This document shows, in pieces, positions 1 to 5,786 of a stretch of 8,186 nucleotides of DNA; positions within the stretch are counted from its first letter, which is position 1; each line of letters opens with the position of its first letter. The position numbers were made by a program, and so were the translations under genes. The stretch comes from Akkermansiaceae bacterium UBA5020. Lineage in GTDB: Bacteria; Verrucomicrobiota; Verrucomicrobiia; Verrucomicrobiales; DEV007. The stretch is from assembly GCA_002396885.1 (NCBI GenBank), contig DGXY01000103.1:45316-53501 (forward strand), in the 5' to 3' direction. Below the pieces are notes generated by a model. The model worked only from the letters and a program-made list of their open reading frames with translations. It did no database searches and was not told the origin of the DNA.

Positions 1-134
1 GTGGAGTGGTGGAGTGGTGGAGTGATGGAGTAGTGGAGTGGTGGAGTGGTGGAGTGATGGAGTGATGGAGTGATGGAGTAGTGGAGTAGTGGAGTAGTGG
101 AGTAGTGGAGTAGTGGAGTAGTGGAGTAGTGGAG
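1..134. repeat. 8-bp tandem repeat array, (G/A)TGGAGT(G/A), about 16.75 copies
   Basis: Sixteen full octamers and a partial seventeenth run without interruption from the first base of the window, so the true array may start further left. Only the first and last base of the unit vary (G or A). Units 1-3 and 5-7 are GTGGAGTG, unit 4 is ATGGAGTA, units 8 and 9 are ATGGAGTG, unit 10 is ATGGAGTA, and units 11-16 are all GTGGAGTA. The repeated G-G-G-A pattern of units 1-4 and 5-8, and the uniform block at the right end, suggest growth by slippage or block duplication. An 8-bp unit is not a multiple of three and creates frequent TGA/TAG codons, so this is not coding. The same motif recurs near 8128-8186. 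Its function is unknown. Confidence 0.95.
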
Positions 135-220
135 AATCGGAAGAAATCGAAGTCAGATGGGCTAGTGGACCTCCGACCTCCGATTTGACTTCGCTCCGCT
201 CCGTCTATCCGCTGCGCGTA
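135..220. other. Non-coding spacer with degenerate CCGAC/AATCGG repeats
   Basis: No plausible gene lies here. The stretch carries scattered copies of a short motif in both orientations: AATCGGAAG at 135-143, CCTCCGACCTCCGATTT at 170-186, and GACTTCG near 188-194. AATCGG (135-140) and CCGATT (180-185) could pair across a long loop. This looks like degenerate dispersed intergenic repeat, related to the cleaner TTCCGAC array just to the right. The upstream promoter of the glycosyltransferase gene presumably lies in this region, but I cannot place -35/-10 boxes with confidence. Confidence 0.5.
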
Positions 221-245
221 TTCCGACTTCCGACTTCCGACTTTT
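221..245. repeat. 7-bp tandem repeat TTCCGAC, three copies plus TT
   Basis: Three exact head-to-tail copies of TTCCGAC occupy 221-241, and TTTT follows. This differs in unit and length from the octamer array at the window edge but is of the same kind: a short GC-rich intergenic simple repeat. It lies 50-75 bases upstream of the glycosyltransferase start, so it may fall in the promoter or leader region. No regulatory role is shown. Confidence 0.85.
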
Positions 246-254
246 CGTGGGATT

Positions 255-269
255 TCGGCTGACAGCCGA
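255..269. other. Small hairpin TCGGCT-GAC-AGCCGA upstream of the glycosyltransferase
   Basis: A perfect 6-bp inverted repeat with a 3-base loop sits 26 bases before the ATG at 296. There is no T-tract after it, so it is not a classical terminator. It could be an operator-like dyad or a leader stem, or chance in GC-rich DNA. Confidence 0.35.
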
Positions 270-295
270 TCTTGATTGGCGGATAGCTACGAAGC

Positions 296-1915
296 ATGTC
301 CTCCCGCATCGCGTTCCTCCTCCTCTGCCTCTCGTGGGCGGCGATTTACCTCCCGGCGCTCGGCGATCCCGAGCTGCGCGGGGAGGAGGTCCGTCGCATC
401 CTCCCGGCGCAGGGCATGCTGGATACGGGTGACTGGATCGTGCCGCGCATCGCTGGCGAGGTCTATGCCAACAAACCGCCGCTCATCAACTGGGCGGTCG
501 CGGGGATGTTCGCCGTGACGGGTTCGGATTCGGAAACGAGCGCTCGCCTCGTCTCGGCTCTTTCGATGCTCGCGCTGGCGCTCGCGGCGTTTTTCCTGCT
601 TCGCAAGCCAATCGGCAAGGAACGCGCCCTGCTCGTCTCCCTCGCCCTGCTCACCACCCTGACACTAATCTCAAAAGGTCGCCTCATCGAGATCGAGGCG
701 CTGTTCACCGCGCTTTTTGGCATTGCTTGTTTCCTCTGGATCCGCCTCTGGACGGACGGACGCTCCCCCTGGCTCGTCTGGACCCTGCCCTACCTCTTTT
801 TGGGACTCGGCTGTCTCGTGAAGGGACCGATTCACCTGCTTTTCTGGTTTCCCTTCCTGATCGGCACGCTGCGCGCGGCGCGGCAGATGCGGACACTCCT
901 CCATCCAGCCCATTTCCTCGGGCTGCTTCTGATGACCGGGATCTTCCTGCCGTGGGTGATTCTCAACATCCGCGCGGTCGGAGGGGGCGACGCCTCGGTC
1001 GGAAACTGGGCCGAGGAACTCGCCATCCGCGGCGATGTCACGCAGATGGAATGGGATCGCTTTCTCACGAATCCCCTGAAGATTCCGGGAGGTTTCCTTC
1101 CGTGGACAGTGCCCTTTTTCTTCGCGATCGGATTCCTCTGGAAAAAGCGGATCCGGCTGGATCCGGGCAACGCCGTCGACGCCGTCCTTTCCGGCGGGCT
1201 CTTGGCGATCGCCTTCGGCTACGTGCTGATCTGTTTGCTTCCCGGTGGGGTACCGCGGTATCTGATGCCGGTCTATCCGCTCGCGGCCTTGGTCACGATC
1301 GAGCTTTTTTCCCGGGTCCCGGAGTCGGCGCGTTTTCGCTATGGGAGATTCGCCGGTAAGTTCAACGCCTTCCTCACCGCGCTCCTGTTGATGGCGCCGG
1401 TCGTGATGATTTTTCTCGCCGGGGAACAGCCCGACGGCACCCGGGTGGCCTTCCTCTTGACCAGTCTCGTCGCCGTCGGCACGATTGCGTGGTGGGTCCC
1501 TAGCCGCTGGCGCGACCTCCACACCTTTGTTCACACCGCACTCCTGATCGCCGCCGGAAGCATCGCCCTGCTGCCTGGAATCCAAGATTTCCAGGGCGAG
1601 CGCGACCTTTTCCGCAAAGCGGCGACGGAGATTGACGGTCTCGCTCCTCCCGGATCGCGCGTCCTTGTCTACGCCAATGACGAGTTCCGCAACCGTTTCA
1701 CCCGGCATCTCCGCCTGCTTTACTACGTGCGTGAGCCGGTCACCGGAATCGGTGAGACAGGTTCCTTGCCCGCAGACACGACGCTCTTCATCGGACTGCC
1801 CGCGGCCGAGGAGGAAATGCGCGAAAAGCTCGCCGGGCGCGAGGTCGCCTCGGAATCGAAGATCGATGTCAGGCGCGTCTCCCTGCTCGTGCTGAGGCTC
1901 GATCCGACGTCCTGA
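296..1915 (+). CDS. GT39/ArnT-type membrane glycosyltransferase (PMT_2-like)
   Basis: The 539-residue polytopic protein resembles the ArnT/PMT_2 family, which transfers sugars from polyprenyl-phosphate donors to lipid A, other lipids or proteins on the outer face of the cytoplasmic membrane. The first hydrophobic segment (about 5-22) is followed by the family's signature loop: acidic/Arg cluster DPELRGEE (24-31), GDW (45-47), then KPPL before a Trp (60-66). In relatives this loop, with its acidic residue, is the active-site region. About ten or more further hydrophobic segments follow to about residue 425. The last 90 or so residues are soluble and probably periplasmic. ATG 296 is the first start after an in-frame TAG at 284; no clear ribosome-binding site precedes it. 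Donor and acceptor cannot be read from sequence, so the name arnT is not warranted. The gene ends 21 bases before the convergent gene on the other strand. Confidence 0.87.
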   Translation: MSSRIAFLLLCLSWAAIYLPALGDPELRGEEVRRILPAQGMLDTGDWIVPRIAGEVYANKPPLINWAVAGMFAVTGSDSETSARLVSALSMLALALAAFFLLRKPIGKERALLVSLALLTTLTLISKGRLIEIEALFTALFGIACFLWIRLWTDGRSPWLVWTLPYLFLGLGCLVKGPIHLLFWFPFLIGTLRAARQMRTLLHPAHFLGLLLMTGIFLPWVILNIRAVGGGDASVGNWAEELAIRGDVTQMEWDRFLTNPLKIPGGFLPWTVPFFFAIGFLWKKRIRLDPGNAVDAVLSGGLLAIAFGYVLICLLPGGVPRYLMPVYPLAALVTIELFSRVPESARFRYGRFAGKFNAFLTALLLMAPVVMIFLAGEQPDGTRVAFLLTSLVAVGTIAWWVPSRWRDLHTFVHTALLIAAGSIALLPGIQDFQGERDLFRKAATEIDGLAPPGSRVLVYANDEFRNRFTRHLRLLYYVREPVTGIGETGSLPADTTLFIGLPAAEEEMREKLAGREVASESKIDVRRVSLLVLRLDPTS

Positions 1916-1927
1916 CAAAGACCTGAA

Positions 1928-1951
1928 CGGAGCTTCTCAGAAGCCGCTCCG
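1928..1951. terminator. Possible bidirectional stem-loop between convergent genes
   Basis: CGGAGCTTC (1928-1936) can pair with GAAGC plus CTCCG (1940-1951) around a TCA loop, with a 3-base bulge. It lies just after the glycosyltransferase stop and overlaps the last codons and stop of the opposite gene; the loop TCA is that gene's TGA. There is no T-tract on either side, so a terminator role is only suggested by position between convergent genes. Confidence 0.3.
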
Positions 1952-2410
1952 CTGGACCACCTTGCGCAGCTCGGTCTGGAATGAGATGGCCTGTTCCTCG
2001 CTGGGACGAAACTCGGGATCGGCCATATCCAGTCCGAGGCGGCCCATCTGATCGAGCCACCAGGAGGCGGTCTTGCCACCACCAAAATCGGCCTTGCCGC
2101 TGATGATCGCACCGGGACGAAGGACCTGATCGACGGTGACCTTCACCTGCGTCTCCGCTCCCTCGGGAGCATCGGTATCCTCCTCTGCCGCCGCCTCGTC
2201 CTCGACGGGCTTTTTCTCCGGCTCGGGCTCGGGCGTGGGCAGGAGCTCGATCTTGAGATCTTCGAGGAGGAAACGGGTCTCGAGGTAGGTGACGCGGATT
2301 TCAAACTCGTCACGAAGCTTTTTCTGGATTTCGGGCACGCCGTCACCGGCATCGGCCCAGGACTGGATCTTCGAAATCTGCTCTTCGCTCAGGGATTTGG
2401 CTTTGCTCAT
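1937..2410 (-). CDS. Conserved-looking hypothetical protein, 157 aa, HTH-like N-terminus and acidic linker
   Basis: I do not recognise a named family, although I recall similar small proteins in Verrucomicrobiota (memory only). Three parts are visible. Residues 7-55 are helical and amphipathic, with an 'ISKIQSWADAG...EIQKKL' pattern that resembles the first helices of a helix-turn-helix. Residues 58-86 form a low-complexity Pro/Glu/Ala linker. Residues 87-157 hold a compact domain starting VKVTVDQVLRPG, with a GGGK turn (110-113), a WW pair (117-118) and an amphipathic C-terminal helix. There is no signal peptide or membrane segment, so it is probably cytoplasmic. The chosen start is the ATG at 2410, since the frame runs 24 codons further upstream only through sequence that crosses the divergent neighbour's start. 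A chaperone-like, DNA-binding or regulatory role is possible but not shown. It is divergent from the methyltransferase, with 37 bases between the two starts. Confidence 0.75.
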   Translation of the reverse strand: MSKAKSLSEEQISKIQSWADAGDGVPEIQKKLRDEFEIRVTYLETRFLLEDLKIELLPTPEPEPEKKPVEDEAAAEEDTDAPEGAETQVKVTVDQVLRPGAIISGKADFGGGKTASWWLDQMGRLGLDMADPEFRPSEEQAISFQTELRKVVQRSGF

Positions 2411-2447
2411 GGAAATAATCCCATCCCATAGCACAGTTTTCTCCATC
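2411..2447. promoter_or_regulatory. 37-bp divergent intergenic region with presumed overlapping promoters
   Basis: This AT-richer gap separates the start codons of the unknown protein (-) and the methyltransferase (+). Both promoters must lie here or inside the opposite coding region, so coupled regulation is likely. I cannot assign convincing -35/-10 boxes. Neither side has a strong Shine-Dalgarno sequence; the minus side has only a GGGAT about 9 bases before its ATG. Confidence 0.3.
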
Positions 2448-3071
2448 ATGCCACCCTCCGAACACTCGCCGAACTGGGACAATCTCTACCTTGAAAAGAC
2501 GACTCCGTGGGACAAGGGAGCCCCCGCTCCGCCCCTGCTCGAATGGATCGGAGCGAATCCGTCGCAAATCGGCGGCCACGTCCTCGTGCCGGGCTGCGGA
2601 CTCGGTCACGACGTGCGCGCCCTCGCCGCTCTCGCGGACGTCACAAGTGTCGTCGGGCTCGATCTATCCCCCACGGCGGTCGCTTTGGCGGCGGAGTTCT
2701 CGAAGGTGGGCGAGGAGTCCTACCTCGCCGAAGATCTCTTCGCCCTCGATGACGCCCATCTCGGGACCTACGACTGGGTCTGGGAACACACCTGCTTCTG
2801 CGCGATCGATCCGTCGATGCGCGAGGATTATGTCAGGGCAGTCCACGGCGCGCTCAAACCCGGAGGCCATCTCCTCGGTGTTTTTTATCTCGACCCCTAC
2901 GACGCCGAACACCAGCCGGGCGGAGGCCCGCCACATGGCAGCACCCTCGAAGAGCTTTCGACCCGGTTCGAAGAATCCGGCCTTTTCCTCATCGAGCACA
3001 GCGCCGTTCCCGGCAAAGCCTATCCGGGAAGGGAAGGTCTGGAGCGCACCGTCCGGATGCGTCGGATTTGA
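2448..3071 (+). CDS. SAM-dependent methyltransferase, TPMT family, halide/thiol (HOL-like) type
   Basis: The 207-residue soluble protein is a class I SAM methyltransferase of the thiopurine methyltransferase family. The N-terminal 'TTPWDKG' (18-24) is the usual family entry motif. Motif I is PGCGLGHD (48-55), the acidic end of strand 2 is GLDLS (70-74), and AEDLF (94-98) contacts the adenine side. FCAIDP (117-122), LKPGG and the later GGPP segment match, as I recall, plant and fungal HOL proteins, which methylate halide ions, thiocyanate or bisulfide. A thiol or halide detoxification role, or production of volatile methyl compounds, is therefore inferred; the acceptor is not proven. The start at 2448 is chosen because residues before it look like antisense shadow of the neighbouring gene. 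An in-frame ATG at 2409 exists but would overlap the opposite start codon. The stop is 16 bases from the stop of the convergent lipoprotein gene. Confidence 0.85.
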   Translation: MPPSEHSPNWDNLYLEKTTPWDKGAPAPPLLEWIGANPSQIGGHVLVPGCGLGHDVRALAALADVTSVVGLDLSPTAVALAAEFSKVGEESYLAEDLFALDDAHLGTYDWVWEHTCFCAIDPSMREDYVRAVHGALKPGGHLLGVFYLDPYDAEHQPGGGPPHGSTLEELSTRFEESGLFLIEHSAVPGKAYPGREGLERTVRMRRI

Positions 3072-3087
3072 CTGCCCGCGCCGACCC

Positions 3088-3408
3088 TCACAAACCCACA
3101 AAAGTCGTCCCCACACCGACCTGCTCCTGCTCGATGATGGCCCCGGGCTCGAAGGTGATCGTGCAGTCGGTCGCCGGGTGGGTGAAGCCGCGGAAATGCC
3201 CGCCGCTCTTGACCCGGTAGCTATTGCCCGAGCCGGTGTGAGCCACCACGGAGCCACCGCTTTCAATGATGAAAACACAGTCGATCCCTCCCGCGCCGAT
3301 AATTTGGGCTCCGGACGGCACCTGGTAGGTCATGCCCTTTTCATCCGGATAAAACATCGTCCCCTGCACCGTGGTCGAGCCCGCCGCTCCGGCGGTTCCG
3401 GTCTCCAT
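3088..3408 (-). CDS. Small repeat-containing secreted or lipoprotein-like protein, 106 aa from the first ATG; start uncertain
   Basis: I recognise no family. From the ATG at 3408 the protein has a Gly/Thr/Ala-rich N-terminus (1-17), then four related blocks beginning near residues 30, 48, 66 and 86. Each block opens with a hydrophobic residue, x, Ser/Pro, Gly, Gly/Ala (VPSGA, IESGG, VKSGG, FEPGA). The spacing of 18, 18 and 20 residues suggests a small beta-solenoid or stacked beta-hairpins. Two blocks contain an Asp-Cys pair (43-44, 81-82). The same frame stays open upstream for 44 codons and encodes a hydrophobic stretch ending in Cys, like a lipoprotein signal, but without ATG, GTG or TTG. 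The true gene therefore probably starts upstream, at a non-standard codon or across a frameshift, and the product is probably exported. It may be a pseudogene. Confidence 0.6.
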   Translation of the reverse strand: METGTAGAAGSTTVQGTMFYPDEKGMTYQVPSGAQIIGAGGIDCVFIIESGGSVVAHTGSGNSYRVKSGGHFRGFTHPATDCTITFEPGAIIEQEQVGVGTTFVGL

Positions 3409-3540
3409 CGTCTCGCATTGCGAGAGAAAGAGGACGGTTCCGAGCAGGCAGATTCCACGAAAGACGGGCTTCCTCGCGGGATGGGTTCGGTCTGGGGATT
3501 TCGGTTTGATGACGCACCATCTTGCGCTTAACGGTTCCCT
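3409..3540 (-). other. In-frame upstream extension with lipoprotein-signal-like peptide but no start codon
   Basis: After an in-frame TGA at 3541-3543 the frame is open down to the ATG at 3408. It encodes a basic region (ARKPVFR), a hydrophobic core and a Cys: FRGICLLGTVLFLSQC, with the Cys codon at 3415-3417. This is how a type II signal peptide looks, although Gln just before the Cys is unusual for a lipobox. None of the 44 codons is ATG, GTG or TTG. Options are an ATC start at 3508-3510 or a one-base frameshift joining the ATG at 3518-3520, which is offset by one from this frame. The region also holds the presumed promoters between this gene and the divergent dehydrogenase. Confidence 0.5.
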
Positions 3541-3562
3541 TCAAGTCCCATTTTTCGCCCCC

Positions 3563-4594
3563 ATGAAAGCCCTCACCCTCACGGCCTACAACCAGTTTGA
3601 ATTTAGCGATGCTCCCGAGCCCGAAATCGCGGAGAACGAAGTGCTCGTCTCGGTAAAGGCCTGCGGCATCTGCGGCTCGGACATCCACGGCATGGACGGC
3701 AGCTCGGGTCGGCGCATCCCCCCCATCATCATGGGGCACGAGGCCTCGGGCGAAATCGCGAAAGTCGGCCCGGCAGTGCGGCAATGGAAAGTGGGCGACC
3801 GCGTCACCTTCGACTCGACCGTTTATTGCGGCAAATGCCCCTCCTGCCTCGCCGGCCAAGTCAATCTCTGCCCCAACCGCAACGTCCTCGGCGTCTCCTG
3901 CGGTGATTATCGCCGCCATGGCGCTTTCGCGGAATACGTCCGCGTGCCCGAGCACATCCTCTACGCGATCCCCGGCGACCTTTCCTACGAGCACGCCGCC
4001 TTCGCGGAGCCGGTCTCGATCGCTCTCCACGGGGTGAACCGACTTCCGCTGAAGCCAGGAGACTCCGCCGTCGTCGTCGGAGCAGGGCTCATTGGATTGC
4101 TCGTGATCCAGGCTCTCAAGGCCAAGGGAGCGGGTTTCGTCGTGGCCGTCGATATCGATGAAAAGCGTCTCGCCCTCGCCAAAGAGCTGGGTGCCGACGT
4201 CTCCCTCGTTTCCAGTGACACCGTGCCGGCTCAGGTCCGCGAACTCGTCGGGAATCCCGATGGAGCGGATCACGCCATCGAGGTCGTCGGATTCGGACCC
4301 ACCATCAAAATCGCAGTCGAATCAGTGCGCAAGGGCGGCAGCATCAGCTGCGTCGGCAACCTCAAGGCCGAGGTCCCCTTCCCGCTCCAGCTCCTCGTCA
4401 CCCGCGAGCTGAGCGTCTTCGGTAGCTGCGCCTCGGCCGGCGAATATGCGGAAGCCGTCGAAGCGGTCGCCTCGGGCAAAATCAAGGTCGAGCCCCTCCT
4501 TTCCGCAGTCGCCAAACTCGAGGAGGGCGGCGACTGGTTCCACCGGCTGCACAAGAATACCGAGGGGCTGCTGAAGGTGATCCTGAAGCCGTGA
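3563..4594 (+). CDS. Zinc-dependent medium-chain alcohol/polyol dehydrogenase (sorbitol/threonine/GatD-like)
   Basis: This 343-residue enzyme of the MDR superfamily should oxidise a secondary alcohol of a polyol, sugar phosphate or threonine-like substrate with NAD. Catalytic-zinc residues are visible: Cys37 in CGICGSD, and His59-Glu60 in GHE, with Glu149 in AEPVSIALH as the usual fourth or nearby ligand. The structural-zinc lobe is intact, with Cys89, Cys92, Cys95 and Cys103. The Rossmann motif is GAGLIG (173-178), and Asp197 at the end of strand 2 favours NAD over NADP. The length is normal for the family. The ATG at 3563 is chosen because family members start with MKAL-type residues a few codons before the first strand. 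The frame is open back to 3371, but that part is antisense to the small protein gene. No Shine-Dalgarno is seen. The substrate cannot be fixed: galactitol-1-phosphate, iditol and threonine dehydrogenases all look similar. Confidence 0.88.
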   Translation: MKALTLTAYNQFEFSDAPEPEIAENEVLVSVKACGICGSDIHGMDGSSGRRIPPIIMGHEASGEIAKVGPAVRQWKVGDRVTFDSTVYCGKCPSCLAGQVNLCPNRNVLGVSCGDYRRHGAFAEYVRVPEHILYAIPGDLSYEHAAFAEPVSIALHGVNRLPLKPGDSAVVVGAGLIGLLVIQALKAKGAGFVVAVDIDEKRLALAKELGADVSLVSSDTVPAQVRELVGNPDGADHAIEVVGFGPTIKIAVESVRKGGSISCVGNLKAEVPFPLQLLVTRELSVFGSCASAGEYAEAVEAVASGKIKVEPLLSAVAKLEEGGDWFHRLHKNTEGLLKVILKP

Positions 4595-4660
4595 AGTGGC
4601 GGAGCGTGACGATGGGAGGGCCGCGCGAACCTGCCCGCTAATCAACGCTAATCAAAGGCC
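4595..4660. other. Convergent intergenic gap between dehydrogenase and E1 alpha
   Basis: This 66-base gap holds a direct repeat (separate entry) and no clear terminator hairpin with a T-tract for either strand. No gene is seen. Confidence 0.5.
4636..4655. repeat. Perfect 10-bp tandem duplication CGCTAATCAA x2
   Basis: Two exact head-to-tail copies lie just downstream of the stop of the E1 alpha gene, which reads on the minus strand. On the minus strand the unit reads TTGATTAGCG. Short repeats of this kind fit the other simple intergenic repeats in the window. No function is apparent. Confidence 0.8.
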
Positions 4661-5692
4661 TCAATGCCAATCCTCGCCGAGTCGGCGGGTCGAGAGCGCC
4701 CGCCAATCATCCTGAAGCGGGTTGGGCGCTTCCTCGCCCTGGACCTGGGCGAAGATCGACTCGATTTCGGACTGGACCCCTGACTCGAGCTCTTCGAGCG
4801 CCTCGGGGCTTTCAAAACAGTCGGCGAGAATGCGCTCGCGGGCGAGGGTGAGGCAATCGCGTCCAAAACGACCCGCCCGGGCCTCGTCGGGCACGTAGCT
4901 GGCATCGTCATGCTCACCGTGCCCCGAAAGGCGGAGAAGTTTTCCCACGACCATTTGTGGGCCCTCACCGGCCCGCGCCCGGGCGATCGCGGTGCGGAAG
5001 GTCTCAAGACAGGTCATCAGATCGGTCGCGTCGATCGAATACCCGGTGATCCCGTAGCCGACGGCCCGATCGACGAGGTCCTCGCAGGCATATTGCCGGG
5101 ACGTGGGCGTCGAATAGGCGAATTGGTTGTCGGCCACGGCGACGACGAGAGGCAATTTTTCGACCGCGGCCTGATTGAGCCCTTCATGAAAAGCACCGGT
5201 CGAAGTGGCCCCGTCGCCGGCGGTTGCCCCGCCGACATAGCCGGATTCACCGTGGAAGCGTTTGGCCATCAGCATCCCGTTCACGACCGAGATCGAGGTG
5301 CCGAGATGGCTGATCATTGCCGGCATTCCCTCACGGGGGCGTCCGCGGTGGATGTTTCCATCGCGACCGTGCATCGGGCCGGTGACCTTCCCGAGATAAG
5401 TCCGGGCGGCATCAAGGAGAGGCTCGCCAAAGGCGGTGCGGCCCGCCTGATCACGGATCAGCGCGGAAAAGACGTCGCCGAGTCGGCGCTCGAGCTGCCC
5501 TCCCAAGGCGTAGCTGAAAGCCTCCTGCCCCCGCCCAACGTAGACACCACCCACAATCTTCCCTCCGCGGTAGAGGGCGGAGACCTTTTCTTCAAAGAGA
5601 CGTGCCGTCAGCATGCCTCGATAGGCAGCCACGAACTCGCCCGCGGTAATACGGACGGAGGCGGCGGCGCTCTGGAAGACTCGGGCGGACAT
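4661..5692 (-). CDS. TPP-dependent 2-oxoacid dehydrogenase E1 component, alpha subunit
   Basis: The 343-residue protein is the E1 alpha subunit of a pyruvate, branched-chain 2-oxoacid or acetoin dehydrogenase complex, which decarboxylates a 2-oxoacid on thiamine diphosphate and passes the acyl group to lipoyl-E2. The TPP/Mg motif runs from GDG (159-161) to DN (188-189), here DNQFAYSTP. The active-site loop RLSGHGEHDDASY (254-266) carries the conserved His258. Residues 45-60 (GKIVGGVYVGRGQEA) and GPMHGRDGNIH (105-115) match the usual substrate/TPP pocket. The ATG at 5692 is preferred over an in-frame TTG at 5704, which would add only four residues. E1 beta, E2 and E3 genes are absent from the window, so the partners must be elsewhere or the enzyme is not part of a standard operon. 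Sequence alone does not separate pyruvate from branched-chain substrates. It is convergent with the dehydrogenase and divergent from proC. Confidence 0.87.
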   Translation of the reverse strand: MSARVFQSAAASVRITAGEFVAAYRGMLTARLFEEKVSALYRGGKIVGGVYVGRGQEAFSYALGGQLERRLGDVFSALIRDQAGRTAFGEPLLDAARTYLGKVTGPMHGRDGNIHRGRPREGMPAMISHLGTSISVVNGMLMAKRFHGESGYVGGATAGDGATSTGAFHEGLNQAAVEKLPLVVAVADNQFAYSTPTSRQYACEDLVDRAVGYGITGYSIDATDLMTCLETFRTAIARARAGEGPQMVVGKLLRLSGHGEHDDASYVPDEARAGRFGRDCLTLARERILADCFESPEALEELESGVQSEIESIFAQVQGEEAPNPLQDDWRALSTRRLGEDWH

Positions 5693-5786
5693 GGAGAAAA
5701 TCAACCCAACCTAGCCGCCGCCAATGGTTCCCCGCAACGAAATTTTTCCCCCTTTCCCCCGGCAAAATGGGGTTAAAGATACCGCC
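5693..5786. promoter_or_regulatory. 94-bp divergent region between E1 alpha and proC
   Basis: Both genes start outward from this gap, so it must hold both promoters or share them with coding sequence. It contains pyrimidine-rich runs (TTTTTCCCCCTTTCCCCC near 5752-5760). A TTAAAGAT stretch at 5773-5780 lies only 6 bases before the proC ATG. If that AT-rich stretch were a -10 element the mRNA would be nearly leaderless; its match to consensus is poor, so this is a guess. Confidence 0.3.

Noticed and set aside
1..134. CRISPR array
   Set aside because: The units are 8 bp and contiguous with no spacers, and no cas genes are present.
671..1918. 415-codon open frame antisense to the glycosyltransferase
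   Set aside because: It is charged, low-complexity and lacks any recognisable motif, while the plus frame has clear membrane and active-site features. It is a shadow caused by high GC.
2409..2447. Longer methyltransferase start at ATG 2409
   Set aside because: It would overlap the start codon of the divergent gene, and the added residues are not family-like.
2491..3531. 346-codon plus-strand frame overlapping the methyltransferase and the small protein gene
   Set aside because: It is Ser/Arg/Pro-rich, out of frame with the motif-bearing methyltransferase, and runs antisense through the small gene.
3371..3562. Longer dehydrogenase start at 3371
   Set aside because: The extra 64 residues are antisense to the small protein gene and unlike any MDR N-terminus; the family start fits 3563.
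3341..4273. 310-codon minus-strand frame over the dehydrogenase
   Set aside because: It overlaps a gene with complete zinc and NAD motifs and has no recognisable domain of its own.
4910..5776. 288-codon plus-strand frame over the E1 alpha gene
   Set aside because: The minus frame has intact TPP and active-site motifs; the plus frame reads as random composition.
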